In this document: in pieces, positions 17,778 through 26,497 of the stretch
How the letters are laid out: each line of letters begins with the position of its first letter
Position numbering within the stretch: the stretch's first letter is position 1
IMG/VR virus record: IMGVR_UViG_3300013233_000246
Location: 1 to 64,000 of that record
Length of the DNA: 64,000 nucleotides
Source: a virus
Reading direction: 5' to 3' (one strand)
The notes under the pieces: generated by a model
Databases searched by the model: none
Told to the model about the DNA's origin: nothing
Seen by the model: the letters and a program-made list of their open reading frames with translations, nothing else
Made by a program: the position numbers and the translations under genes

Positions 17778-19280
17778 ATGGCAGCAGATCCACGATTTAA
17801 TTTTATTATTAGTTGTCCTAATGCGGGTAAAAAATCACAAGAAGACGGCTTTAATAGGAAGGAGTTTTTCGGCACTTTGGGAAAAATTGGTGATATTGAA
17901 GCACTTAATCGTATAGGTGGTGGTAAAGTATCACAAGGATTGCGCAGCCTAGCGTCCGCATCAGATGCCATACGTAGTGGTGATACGTCGTCTGCAATAA
18001 TAACAAATGGTGTTTCTGGTGATCAATCGGGTGCTAATGTGGTGCTTGCTGAAGTAGGTATTAACCCACAACAAGCACAGAAAGCAGGTCAATTTAATCC
18101 AGGTGTATTAAACCGTGGTATCGCAGAAGCCGAAAACGTTTTCGAGCAAGTTAAGCAGGGTGATTTCACATTAGAAAAAATACCTGGTTCTTTTCAGAAC
18201 TTACAAAATTTATCAGATTTGGCTGGTGGTGTTTTTACTGAAGAAGCAACAGCCACCCCAATAGAATTGTGTGGTGCTAAACCATATGCTAGAGCCTTGA
18301 TCAACTTCGCACCAAAACACAAATTTATGTTTGTTGTGCAGTTTACATTCAAAGAAGAATATGCAAGGTTTGATGATTCTGGAAGATATATGGCATTTGT
18401 AGTAAAGACATCTTCAAGACCAAATATCAATATAGAACACGAAGATGTTAATATGTATAACTTCTGGTCTAAGGTGGCAAGAAAAACTACATACGAACCA
18501 ATAACTATGCGTTTTCATGATGACCAAGCCAGCAAGACGCAATATTTTATCAATAACTATATACGCGCAATAAGTCCTATTGCAAAAACAAGAACTAAGT
18601 TTGATAACCAAGGCGGAAATTCTAATCATGCGTGGTTAGAAGATCGTGGTATGATAAATGGTACTGATAAAACGGCTTCATTGACAAAACTTAAAGGTGA
18701 CAATACATCAATATTTGATGAAATAAGAGTATTTCACATTTACAATTATGGACAATTGATGTCTGTCAATACATATATAAATCCAAAAATAACATCTATA
18801 AATTTTGATGATTTGGACATGTCAGAGGGTTCTACCGCAAATGAGATAGAAATTCAATTTGCTTATGACGCGTTAAATATAATAGATCTATTTCCTATTA
18901 GGGGAAGCGAGAAGAAAGTTGAAGAGTTGTCTGGTGGTGCCATCGGTCAAGACCTTCATAGTATTGTTCCAGTATTTGAAGTTGGTCCATCAGCAGGCGA
19001 ATCGGCGGGTGGTAATTTTGGTATAGAAGATTCTATCACACCAGCATCCGACACCGACATTGAAGATCCATCTGGTTTAATAGCTGCCGGCTCGGATTTA
19101 ATTGATGGGGCAATTTCAACCGCACAGGATGCAGTTGCTTCAGTACAAGGTGTTGTGAGTGGTGTAGTTTCGACGGCAAATTCTAAGATTGATGCATTGC
19201 AAGCAGAACTTGCAGCGGGCGGCCCCGATAGTGGTAAGACACCTAATGGCTTTGGTAAAATACCCAATGGGTTTGGATAA
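17778..19280 (+). CDS. Second tail-tube-fold protein (baseplate/tube junction, gp48/gp54-like)
   Basis: A 500-residue protein. The centre (residues ~175-385) repeats the tube-subunit plan of gp19: KHKFMFVVQFTF, FVVKTSSRPNINIEHEDVNMYNFWSKVARKTTYEPITMRFHDD, VFHIYNYGQLMSVNTYINPKIT and EIEIQFAYDAL. The ~170-residue N-terminal extension and the Ala/Ser-rich C-terminus, ending in a repeated NGFGK(I)PNGFG, are extra. T4 gp48 and gp54 are known tube-fold proteins linking baseplate and tube; this is the likeliest role. Ends with a TAATG overlap into gene 4. Confidence 0.65.
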   Translation: MAADPRFNFIISCPNAGKKSQEDGFNRKEFFGTLGKIGDIEALNRIGGGKVSQGLRSLASASDAIRSGDTSSAIITNGVSGDQSGANVVLAEVGINPQQAQKAGQFNPGVLNRGIAEAENVFEQVKQGDFTLEKIPGSFQNLQNLSDLAGGVFTEEATATPIELCGAKPYARALINFAPKHKFMFVVQFTFKEEYARFDDSGRYMAFVVKTSSRPNINIEHEDVNMYNFWSKVARKTTYEPITMRFHDDQASKTQYFINNYIRAISPIAKTRTKFDNQGGNSNHAWLEDRGMINGTDKTASLTKLKGDNTSIFDEIRVFHIYNYGQLMSVNTYINPKITSINFDDLDMSEGSTANEIEIQFAYDALNIIDLFPIRGSEKKVEELSGGAIGQDLHSIVPVFEVGPSAGESAGGNFGIEDSITPASDTDIEDPSGLIAAGSDLIDGAISTAQDAVASVQGVVSGVVSTANSKIDALQAELAAGGPDSGKTPNGFGKIPNGFG

Positions 19281-19726
19281 TGAAAACTAAACAACATAAA
19301 AAGGGATTTTTTGTTCCTAGAAATCCACACAAATACATTGGTGATCTCAACAATATAGTCTTCCGCTCATCTTGGGAAGAAACTTATATGCAATTCCTAG
19401 ATAATAATATGCAGGTTAAGCGTTGGGGTTCGGAAATAATATCCATCCCATACATAAAACCCACTACGGGTAGAGTCCATAAGTATTTCCCAGATTTTTA
19501 TGTAGAATATGAAAACCGCAATGGTGAATTGCTTAAAGAAGTCATTGAAGTAAAGCCATTAAAACAAATCAAGAAGCCTACTGTCCGTGGAAAAAGTAAG
19601 AAAACACAACTTTATGAAAGCTTGACGTGGGCAATTAATATGTCTAAATGGAAGTCAGCCCAACTTTTCTGTGATAAATACGGGTTCAAGTTTAAAATAA
19701 TGTCTGAACGGGATATATATAAATGA
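19280..19726 (+). CDS. 4: Head completion protein (gp4)
   Basis: 148 residues, close to T4 gp4 in length and order: VPRNPHKYIGDLNNIVFRSSWE, then VKRWGSEIISIPYIKP, RVHKYFPDFYVEY, EVIEVKPLKQ and TWAINMSKWKSAQLFCDKYGFKFKI. The RSSWE...PDF...EVK set is a PD-(D/E)XK nuclease signature. In T4 this protein is needed to finish DNA-filled heads before tail joining. Its ATG overlaps the previous TAA and its TGA overlaps the gene 16 start. Confidence 0.92.
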   Translation: MKTKQHKKGFFVPRNPHKYIGDLNNIVFRSSWEETYMQFLDNNMQVKRWGSEIISIPYIKPTTGRVHKYFPDFYVEYENRNGELLKEVIEVKPLKQIKKPTVRGKSKKTQLYESLTWAINMSKWKSAQLFCDKYGFKFKIMSERDIYK

Positions 19727-20181
19727 GCACAGAAATTAAAACAATTGAAGAGTTGGTGGAACATCCATTGGAAGAAGCCTTCGACATCGAACCTGGTACC
19801 ACAGTATCAGTGCATACTGAACGTTCATCTGAGATGGTTGAAACTGAACAGTATGATAATAAAGATGATGAAATTGATGAGCAGTTTCAAGAGATATATG
19901 ACCGTGCAATGGCAGCATTTGAAGATCAGGTCGCAGAAGCTGAAGTAGTAGAAGGCAAATATAAAGCACGTAATATGGAAGTTGGTGTTCAATTACTAAC
20001 AGCAGCTCTTCACGCAGCGAAAGAAAAATCTAACCAAAAACAACACAAAGATAAATTAGATGTTGCGAAGAAAAAGGCAACCGGACAAACAAATACACAG
20101 AACAACGTTTTTGTTGGAAGCCACAAAGATATCATAGATAGATTACTCCAAAAAGGAAATACGTACGATCAGGAAGAATGA
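19723..20181 (+). CDS. 16: Small terminase subunit (gp16)
   Basis: 152 residues (T4 gp16: 164). An acidic N-terminus is followed by a long helical segment DEQFQEIYDRAMAAFEDQVAEAEVVEGKYKARNMEVGVQLLTAALHAAKEK, the oligomerising coiled region of gp16, and a C-terminal NNVFVGSHKDIIDRLLQ tail. It recognises DNA ends and regulates gp17. ATGA overlap with gene 4; the 17-paralogue and gene 17 follow. Confidence 0.88.
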   Translation: MSTEIKTIEELVEHPLEEAFDIEPGTTVSVHTERSSEMVETEQYDNKDDEIDEQFQEIYDRAMAAFEDQVAEAEVVEGKYKARNMEVGVQLLTAALHAAKEKSNQKQHKDKLDVAKKKATGQTNTQNNVFVGSHKDIIDRLLQKGNTYDQEE

Positions 20182-20204
20182 TTGGTAACCTACTTAATTT
20201 AAGG

Positions 20205-20212
20205 GCTAAATA
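20205..20212 (+). promoter_or_regulatory. Weak late promoter with extended CTATT match
   Basis: GCTAAATA followed by CTATT. The core has two mismatches to TATAAATA but the downstream bases match the extended T4 late consensus. The expected start six bases on is exactly the ATG at 20218. Confidence 0.35.
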
Positions 20213-20217
20213 CTATT

Positions 20218-20955
20218 ATGAAAGAACATCTACTGGAAAAGTTAACTACATATAAAGAATTAGCACTTTGCGCAAAAGACCCTGTTTACTTTATTGATAA
20301 TTATGCTACTTGTATAAATCCAACACATGGCAATTTTCCCATGGTGCTTCAGGAATATCAAGAAGATTTATTAAAGACATATGTTAATAGTAATACAATA
20401 GTTAATGCACCCAGACAATCTGGTATAACATTAACAACAAGCATGTATATTTTGTGGTATGCGATGTTTAATCCATTTAAAACTATAGGGATAATATCTG
20501 ATAAAAGACAAAGTACCTTTTATAATTTAGTGATGGTACGCCACGCATACAACAATCTTCCCGATTTTCTTAAAGAGATTGTTGGTATTAAAGTCAACAA
20601 TAAGGGATCTATGCAATTTTCAAACGATTCGTTGATTTTAGCACTTTCCACTGAACCTTGTTCTATGCGTGGAATATCTTTTGATATGATACATTTGGAT
20701 AATTTTTCTTATGTTAAAGAAAGTAAACAGGAAGATATATATGACTACGTTCAAATATCTACATATGCCAACAAATCAAAGATAATAATAACCTCAACGG
20801 GAGCTAATGCTGTAGGAAAGTTCCATGAACTATTTCAAGATGCTTTAGTAGGTATGAATTCCTTTAAGTCTGTGCACATAAAAATAGATAGTCTTTCTCC
20901 ACAATATAAAAGATTAATCGTTAAGGAGGATGATTATGGCACGCAAATTAAATAA
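20218..20955 (+). CDS. Catalytically dead, truncated paralogue of large terminase ATPase
   Basis: 245 residues that align along their whole length with residues ~20-250 of the downstream gp17: CAKDPVYFIDNYA against CATDPVYFISSYV, YILWYAMFNPFKTIGIISDK against YLLWFAMFNRDKTILIAANK, RGISFDMIHLDNF against RGMAISLLFLDEF. The catalytic residues are replaced: Walker A is APRQSGIT (Lys to Ile70) and Walker B is HLDNF (catalytic Glu to Asn162). The TST coupling motif remains (192-194). The nuclease domain is absent. The frame is intact and overlaps gp17 by 20 bases, so it looks retained rather than decaying. A regulatory or structural partner of the motor is inferred. Confidence 0.8.
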   Translation: MKEHLLEKLTTYKELALCAKDPVYFIDNYATCINPTHGNFPMVLQEYQEDLLKTYVNSNTIVNAPRQSGITLTTSMYILWYAMFNPFKTIGIISDKRQSTFYNLVMVRHAYNNLPDFLKEIVGIKVNNKGSMQFSNDSLILALSTEPCSMRGISFDMIHLDNFSYVKESKQEDIYDYVQISTYANKSKIIITSTGANAVGKFHELFQDALVGMNSFKSVHIKIDSLSPQYKRLIVKEDDYGTQIK

Positions 20956-22492
20956 TAGATTAAGAACAGAAAATCAAGAAATAGAATATACCGAAGAACA
21001 CGTAGCAGAACTTTTAACGTGTGCCACAGATCCTGTTTATTTTATTAGTAGTTATGTCAAAGTACAACATCCAACCAAAGGTGCTATGCCATTTAAACTA
21101 TATGACTATCAGAAAAAGATGGTTAATATTTTTCATACAGAAAGATATAGTATAACGCTTTCTGCAAGACAAACAGGAAAATCTGTAACATCCGCCGCAT
21201 ATCTATTATGGTTTGCGATGTTTAATCGTGATAAAACTATTCTTATTGCCGCAAATAAAAATGCCAATGCCATGGAAATGATATTGCGTATACGTTACGC
21301 ATATGAAGAATTGCCATTTTGGCTTAAGCCTGGTGTTAAAGATGATGGTTGGAATAAACATGAAATTGGTTTTGATAATGGTTCGCGTATAGTATCAACA
21401 GCCACCTCGGCTGATTCTGGTCGTGGTATGGCTATTTCGTTATTGTTCCTCGATGAATTTGCATTTGTTAAACCAACAATTCAAGATGAATTTTGGACAT
21501 CAATATCACCAACACTATCAACTGGTGGTGCTTGTATAATGACATCAACCCCCAATGGTGATATGAACATTTATGCCCAGGTGTGGCGTGCAGCATTGGC
21601 TGGCACGAATGGTTATAAGCCAATCCATGTTAAGTGGAATGAACCGCCTGGTCGCGATGAAAGATTCAAGGAAGAGGAAATTGGTCGCATTGGTACAAGA
21701 CGTTGGTCGCAAGAATATGAATGTGAATTTTTGTCATCTGATGCACAATTGATCGATTCTTTGTTTTTGGCAAACCTTACAAAAGAACTGGATGGAATTT
21801 TACCATTAACAAATATCCGTGGTGTTACGTTTTTCGAGAAGATTAACCCAGCGTCAACATACTTGGTTGGCGTAGATCCATCGTCGGGTAACGGCGAAGA
21901 CTTTAGTGTAATTGAAGTATTTGAATTTCCTTCATTAAAACAGGTTGCAGAATATCGTTCCAATACAATGTCAATGAAAGATTTATATGACGTTTTGAAG
22001 AATGTTTTATTATATCTTGAAGATAGGGCAGAAACTGTGTTCTTTTCAATAGAAAATAATGGCGTTGGTAATGGTCTTATTACATTACACGAAGCCGATG
22101 AAGATCCAGTAACATTAGCAGAATTTATTTCAGAACCTGGTAAGGAAAAAATGGGGTTTACAACAACCGCCAAAAGTAAGATGAAGAACTGTGTTACTTT
22201 TAAAGAAATAATTGAACGTGGACAGATGAAAGTTAAGTCGCATACCCTATTGAGTGAAATGAAATCGTACGTAAGATATAAGGGTGCCTATGCAGCGCAG
22301 GCTGGTGCATCTGATGACTGCATATCTGCATGTCTTATAGTTATACGTATATTGGAAGAAATATCACAATATGAAACTGCCGCATACGAAACCTTGTATT
22401 CCGCAGAAGTGCAAGAATGGGATTCAGAAACATGGGATGGATATGATGGTGGTTACGACGAATCGGAAGAAGGTTTGCCTATTTTATTATAA
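20936..22492 (+). CDS. 17: Large terminase subunit (gp17), ATPase-nuclease
   Basis: ATG at 20936 is chosen because AAGGAGGA ends five bases before it; an ATG at 20930 overlaps that site. 518 residues. ATPase: Walker A SARQTGKS (76-83, Lys82), Walker B LLFLDE (Asp173, Glu174), coupling motif TSTPNG (203-208). RNase H-type nuclease: Asp314 in GVDPSSGNGEDFSVIEV, Glu373 in SIENNGVG, Asp460/461 in SDDCISACL. It powers DNA translocation into the prohead and cuts headful ends. The gene is shorter than T4 gp17 (610). Confidence 0.95.
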   Translation: MARKLNNRLRTENQEIEYTEEHVAELLTCATDPVYFISSYVKVQHPTKGAMPFKLYDYQKKMVNIFHTERYSITLSARQTGKSVTSAAYLLWFAMFNRDKTILIAANKNANAMEMILRIRYAYEELPFWLKPGVKDDGWNKHEIGFDNGSRIVSTATSADSGRGMAISLLFLDEFAFVKPTIQDEFWTSISPTLSTGGACIMTSTPNGDMNIYAQVWRAALAGTNGYKPIHVKWNEPPGRDERFKEEEIGRIGTRRWSQEYECEFLSSDAQLIDSLFLANLTKELDGILPLTNIRGVTFFEKINPASTYLVGVDPSSGNGEDFSVIEVFEFPSLKQVAEYRSNTMSMKDLYDVLKNVLLYLEDRAETVFFSIENNGVGNGLITLHEADEDPVTLAEFISEPGKEKMGFTTTAKSKMKNCVTFKEIIERGQMKVKSHTLLSEMKSYVRYKGAYAAQAGASDDCISACLIVIRILEEISQYETAAYETLYSAEVQEWDSETWDGYDGGYDESEEGLPILL

Positions 22493-22496
22493 ATGC

Positions 22497-22525
22497 TTGA
22501 CATCTGTAACCCATTATGATAAACT
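22497..22525 (+). promoter_or_regulatory. Sigma70-type promoter before HD-Pnk
   Basis: TTGACA (22497-22502), 17-bp spacer containing TGTAACC, then TAAACT (22520-22525). Same spacing and TTGAC...TGTAACC start as the promoter at 50041. The predicted start, about 22531-22532, falls on the ATG at 22532. Confidence 0.65.
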
Positions 22526-22531
22526 TACCCG

Positions 22532-23641
22532 ATGAATGATTTAAGAACAGAATTTATTACATGGTATTTCAACGAATTCACGCACACGGACTTATTCCGC
22601 AAGATGTTGGAGACTGTTGAAGGTTCACCGCACCACCGTGAAACCAATGTAGGTGTACATACCAATATGGTAGTGGGTCAATACATATCCACAAGCAATG
22701 AACATTGGACGCTTGAAGTTCTAATTGGGGCATTTGTGTGCGCCTTTCATGATACTGGTAAGCCATATTCACGTCAAGAGGCATTTAGTGAAGAACGTGG
22801 TAAGTACTACCGATTTGGTGGGCATGAACTATCGTCTGCGCGTTTTTGGGAAACTTGGGCAGTGGATAATTACGAAACCCTTACTGATCTGTTTGATTTA
22901 ACGGCTTTGGATATATATGCCATTGGGATTCTCATAGAAAATCATCTTCCTTGGTCAATCAAAAAGCCCGCAAAACGCATTGCTTTGGCACAAAGCATTA
23001 AGGGTGTAGCAGATTTTGACACCTTCCGTGATATATTATTTGCGGATACTTGGGGTCGTATATCAGATGACGGGATAGAAAAACGTGCCACTGTCACCAA
23101 ATGGTGTGAAGATTTTGAAGTATTATATAACGATGTTGAAAATTTTAACGCAAATATTGGCAAATCAGACGCACCAGTAGCCTATGTGCTTATTGGCGCT
23201 TCTGGGTCTGGCAAATCTACATTTTTTGCTAATCTGAAGGATGATTTTGAGCATTTCTCTTTAGATTGTTATCGTCACGAATGGTATGACATGGAAGATT
23301 ATCGAAACGCGTTTAAACTGGCGTGTGAAGATAAGAAGTTTATTGATAAGGCAAATTTTGAATATGCTACTATGACCCGTTCTGGAAAGAGTATAGCATT
23401 AGATAATACTAATACTTCCAAGAAACGTCGTGCGAATTATATTCGCCAAGCCAGAGCCAAAGGATATAAGGTAGTTGCTGTAATATTCCCAATAGGGTTA
23501 CAAACCTTATTGGATCGTCAACATACTCGTGGTGAGAAGACGGTTCCAGAAGATGTTGTTCGCAGACAATATATGACATTGAGTTTACCAGCATATGGCG
23601 AGTTTGATGAAATAATAGTATCAGATGGTAACCTTAAATAA
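22532..23641 (+). CDS. HD-Pnk: HD phosphoesterase fused to 5'-OH polynucleotide kinase
   Basis: 369 residues. The N-terminal HD-superfamily phosphohydrolase has His43, His73-Asp74 (FHDTGKP), His98 and His138. The C-terminal kinase has P-loop GASGSGKST (222-230), DNTNTSKKRR (291-300, compare T4 Pnk DTNLNPERR) and a lid DRQHTRGEKTVPEDVVRRQY. This order matches the bacterial HD-Pnk end-healing enzymes (Runella type), where HD removes 2',3'-phosphates and the kinase phosphorylates 5'-OH ends, preparing broken RNA for ligation. T4 uses a kinase-HAD enzyme (PseT) instead. No ribosome site precedes the ATG. Followed by a terminator. It likely works with the Rnl1 gene at 56664. Confidence 0.88.
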   Translation: MNDLRTEFITWYFNEFTHTDLFRKMLETVEGSPHHRETNVGVHTNMVVGQYISTSNEHWTLEVLIGAFVCAFHDTGKPYSRQEAFSEERGKYYRFGGHELSSARFWETWAVDNYETLTDLFDLTALDIYAIGILIENHLPWSIKKPAKRIALAQSIKGVADFDTFRDILFADTWGRISDDGIEKRATVTKWCEDFEVLYNDVENFNANIGKSDAPVAYVLIGASGSGKSTFFANLKDDFEHFSLDCYRHEWYDMEDYRNAFKLACEDKKFIDKANFEYATMTRSGKSIALDNTNTSKKRRANYIRQARAKGYKVVAVIFPIGLQTLLDRQHTRGEKTVPEDVVRRQYMTLSLPAYGEFDEIIVSDGNLK

Positions 23642-23669
23642 AAGCCCCCAACGGGGGCTTTTATTTTTT
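23639..23669 (+). terminator. Rho-independent terminator after HD-Pnk
   Basis: 11-bp stem TAAAAGCCCCC/GGGGGCTTTTA, loop AAC, then six T. The stem includes the HD-Pnk stop codon. Confidence 0.92.
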
Positions 23670-23671
23670 GT

Positions 23672-23679
23672 GATAAATA
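23672..23679 (+). promoter_or_regulatory. T4-like late promoter
   Basis: GATAAATA immediately behind the terminator; expected start at the ATG 23685. Confidence 0.5.
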
Positions 23680-23684
23680 TATTC

Positions 23685-24281
23685 ATGAAAGAAAAATATA
23701 TGTTTATTCGTGGTAAACGAGTGTTAGACCAAATGGCAGCCTTAGAAATTATCGCGGAACAATCTACTTATAATCAATTAAAGACCAACGTTGACAATTT
23801 TGTGCCACAAGGTTCTGGCCGTGGCGATGGTACAAAGCGATATAAAAGGCAATATGCGACAGGTGAAGTTAATTTGAAAAATGTTGTATGGCGGGCAGCG
23901 TATGGTGTTAAGGCTCTGGAAGTTACGGCAAATGCACTCGGTGGTGAAAAGCCCTATCAACCAAAAATAATTTTTAATGGTGTAGATTTTGATGATGAAG
24001 ACACTGAAGATAATATAACCGTTCCAGCTGAGGCGGGGGATATACATTTTCAGAAAATAAATTTATCAGAAAAGACTATGCGTGTAAGATGTGACTGTCC
24101 AGATTTCTATTGGAGATTTGCATCATTTAATGCTAAAGATAAAAGTCTTAATGGACGAGCGCCAAAGCCATATCAATCAAAAACAAACAGAGGTCCTGTC
24201 AACCCACAACAAGTCCCTGGTATGTGTAAGCATCTTTTAAAAATAATTGAAGTTTTAAAACAGAATGGTGCTGTTAATTAA
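23685..24281 (+). CDS. SWIM-like zinc-finger protein
   Basis: The start is taken at 23685 (MKEKYMFIRG); 23700 is an alternative. Residues ~145-190 hold RVRCDCPDFYWRFASF ... VPGMCKHLLKI, a CxC...CxH SWIM-type zinc-binding arrangement with the aromatic insert I know from structural-region proteins of T4-like marine phages. The N-terminal half includes ATGEVNLKNVVWRAAYGVKALEV. DNA or protein binding is expected from the finger; the exact role is unknown. It converges with the minus-strand cassette, the two stops overlapping. Confidence 0.65.
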   Translation: MKEKYMFIRGKRVLDQMAALEIIAEQSTYNQLKTNVDNFVPQGSGRGDGTKRYKRQYATGEVNLKNVVWRAAYGVKALEVTANALGGEKPYQPKIIFNGVDFDDEDTEDNITVPAEAGDIHFQKINLSEKTMRVRCDCPDFYWRFASFNAKDKSLNGRAPKPYQSKTNRGPVNPQQVPGMCKHLLKIIEVLKQNGAVN

Positions 24282-25357
24282 TGAACTGTTTTATCTGGTT
24301 TAGTTGTTACTGACCGGGTTTCGTCTTCTTTTAGAATATCCTTAATGCGATCTTCTTTTTTGGAATCAACCTCGACAATATCTTTACCACGAATAACTTT
24401 CTTTCCACTCGATACTTGTTTCTTTGTATTGGAAACTTTCTTAGTAGGTTCAATAGTTTCTTCTTTTAATATATTTTTAATAGCTTTGTCGTGTTGTTCT
24501 GTGGTAGTATCTTCGTGTTTTTCACCAATACCAGTAACGGCTTTGATTAAACTATTCGCAATTTTCTTCGCCGAAAATCCATCATCTGATTTTTCTTCTG
24601 TAGGTTTTGTTGTAGGTTCTTCCAATACAACATCTTCCTTCTTTGGAATTGTGTATATTTGTCCACCAGTATTAGCTTTTGGTGACTGTTGAAAAATATC
24701 TTCTTTGACCTTTTTAGATTCATCTTTCTTAACAATTTTCTTTTTGGCGCCGGCTTTTTTAGAAACTACTTTCTTTTCTACCTTCTTCGCTTCACTGGAT
24801 TTCTTTTCAGCACCAGCCTTGCTAATTAGTTCAACAACATTGTTATCGAGTTTATCTTTTTTAATATCAGATGAAACTGGTTTTTTCTTTGCAAGATCTT
24901 TCTTTAATGTTTCACTATCTATCATTTTTAGAGGTGCTGGCTTAATTAAAGCTTTATGTTTTGGTTTTACAATAGTAGCTTTTTCTTTAGTTTCCTTCTT
25001 AACAGATTTTTTGACAGTCTTAGGTTTGGCAGGAGAAAGAATAATATTTTCTGGATCGCTGATAGTTATACCCCTTTCTCCAATGACGTTAACTTCACCT
25101 TTAAGACCTTCAAAAGCATACCCATCTACTATAACACTTATATGAAATGGATATTTAGAATTCTTCAATATCTTCATTGGTGGTATTTCTACTGACCAAG
25201 TAGCGCCCTTACCTTTCTTAGAATCAAAGCCGAGTTCCATCCCTTCACCTTCTATGATGAATCTTACTGACATATTATCATCATCTGCACCACTTACTTC
25301 AATGTCAAATTCTAATATATTTTTTTTGTCATTTGAGATGTTAACTACTTTTTGCAT
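24278..25357 (-). CDS. Lys-rich unknown virion-type protein
   Basis: 359 residues. Residues 1-~105 look like a beta-sandwich (NILEFDIEVSGADDDNMSVRFIIEG ... TWSVEIPP ... YPFHISVIVDGYAFEGLKGEV). The rest is a long, low-complexity Lys/Glu/Thr/Val tail with KKA/KKV runs and two related pieces near the C-terminus, IKNILKEE and IKDILKED. Such basic tails on phage structural proteins may contact DNA or other proteins. Not recognised as a family. Last gene of a three-gene minus-strand unit. Confidence 0.6.
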   Translation of the reverse strand: MQKVVNISNDKKNILEFDIEVSGADDDNMSVRFIIEGEGMELGFDSKKGKGATWSVEIPPMKILKNSKYPFHISVIVDGYAFEGLKGEVNVIGERGITISDPENIILSPAKPKTVKKSVKKETKEKATIVKPKHKALIKPAPLKMIDSETLKKDLAKKKPVSSDIKKDKLDNNVVELISKAGAEKKSSEAKKVEKKVVSKKAGAKKKIVKKDESKKVKEDIFQQSPKANTGGQIYTIPKKEDVVLEEPTTKPTEEKSDDGFSAKKIANSLIKAVTGIGEKHEDTTTEQHDKAIKNILKEETIEPTKKVSNTKKQVSSGKKVIRGKDIVEVDSKKEDRIKDILKEDETRSVTTKPDKTVH

Positions 25358-25369
25358 TTTATTGTTCCA

Positions 25370-25810
25370 TTATTTTTTCTTTTTAAAATTGGTTATACTT
25401 ACCCCAATTCTATGGTAAACTCTTTTTATTCCACCAAATGCTACTACAACTTTCTTATAACCACGTTCCGCTATACTTAATACTTTAACAACTATCTTAG
25501 TTCTGTTTATTGGTACAAGAAATATCTTTTCAATTTCTATATCACCCATTCTCATTTTAAGTATTACTTGTTTCTTAACCTTATATACTTTCTCAGGGTC
25601 ATAATGGTCTTTATCAACTGGTTTGAATATATCCCAAGCATTATCAAATTTATTCCATGCTCTACCATGATATGGACCACCGCCACTAGGAGGTACCTGC
25701 ACATTTTGACAATATAACGAAAAATGTGTAGTAATTATTCCGTCACATGCCTTATGATTTATACCCAAGCCATGCGTTATTATTTTCTGACCAGCTAATC
25801 CTATGGACAT
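25370..25810 (-). CDS. Unknown minus-strand protein (146 aa)
   Basis: The start overlaps the end of the upstream minus-strand gene. An N-terminal part with scattered His/Cys (GINHKACDGIITTHFSLYCQNV) is followed by a PSGGGPYHGRAWNK loop and a basic beta-rich C-terminus (VYKVKKQVILKMRMGD ... FGGIKRVYHRIG) ending KKKK. Not recognised. Probably structural, judging by its neighbours. Confidence 0.55.
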   Translation of the reverse strand: MSIGLAGQKIITHGLGINHKACDGIITTHFSLYCQNVQVPPSGGGPYHGRAWNKFDNAWDIFKPVDKDHYDPEKVYKVKKQVILKMRMGDIEIEKIFLVPINRTKIVVKVLSIAERGYKKVVVAFGGIKRVYHRIGVSITNFKKKK

Positions 25811-26463
25811 ACTGGCTTACCGTCACTAGAAGCAATTGGCTTTCTTTCACATACAGAATTTGTAGAAGGTGTACCATTTTGGTCAAGTAAACTAAATACG
25901 CGAAGTATAGTAGTACAATCATCATCGTAAACCGTAAGTGTTTTGGCGGCATCATCAATTTTTGTACGATTGGTATCATACTTAAGCAGCAGCGTTACTA
26001 AATCATTAACGGCAGCAATATCTAAAAATAAATTTGTCGTGTCTGCTTTAATTTGACTGACAATTAGCCCAGCACTTCCTGGGTTTAGGTGTGTTGGTGA
26101 TAATTCTTCATCCCAAACACCATTGATTATATTATTTTCAATAGGGTCAATTGAACCAGTCTGATATCTTTCTGTGGATGGTAATATGGCACCGCCATCT
26201 GTTCTTATTAGATATTTTTTGGTTGGGTCGTAACCTATTAAATCAGTAAACAAAAAGGTATAAAAACCATCACCAATTGCTGGTGAACCAGAATCAATGA
26301 TTTCTGACATAGCACCATCTACATTTTGCCCTGAACCAGATGGTGAGCCAACAATTAATGTCTGCACAGCTCCATTCACTTCCCAGATTCTAACTGTGGG
26401 TGTTAATCCTGTCTGTGGTACACCATTATTGGTGAATAAACTATTGACTTCAATCTGTGCCAT
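25801..26463 (-). CDS. Minus-strand phage structural protein (220 aa)
   Basis: Start at 26463 (MAQIEVNSLF), eight bases after GAGGA; the upstream TTG is less likely. The N-terminal half is beta-rich (TPTVRIWEVNG ... GDGFYTFLFTDLIGYDPTKKYLIRTDGG). The C-terminal half has the segment LLLKYDTNRTKIDDAAKTLTVYDDDCTTILRVFSLLDQNG, which I recognise from tail or baseplate-associated proteins of many phages. First gene of the minus-strand cassette, behind a late promoter. Confidence 0.65.
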   Translation of the reverse strand: MAQIEVNSLFTNNGVPQTGLTPTVRIWEVNGAVQTLIVGSPSGSGQNVDGAMSEIIDSGSPAIGDGFYTFLFTDLIGYDPTKKYLIRTDGGAILPSTERYQTGSIDPIENNIINGVWDEELSPTHLNPGSAGLIVSQIKADTTNLFLDIAAVNDLVTLLLKYDTNRTKIDDAAKTLTVYDDDCTTILRVFSLLDQNGTPSTNSVCERKPIASSDGKPVCP

Positions 26464-26497
26464 AGTAGGCAATCCTCGTTATTATACGCATATTATT

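Noticed and set aside
21613-22173. 186-codon open frame on the minus strand
   Set aside because: Antisense to the conserved nuclease domain of gp17, which is certainly coding.
24345-25145. Open frames on the plus strand opposite the Lys-rich gene
   Set aside because: Phe/Ser-rich translations typical of the complement of Lys/Glu codons; the minus-strand gene has a coherent folded N-terminal domain.
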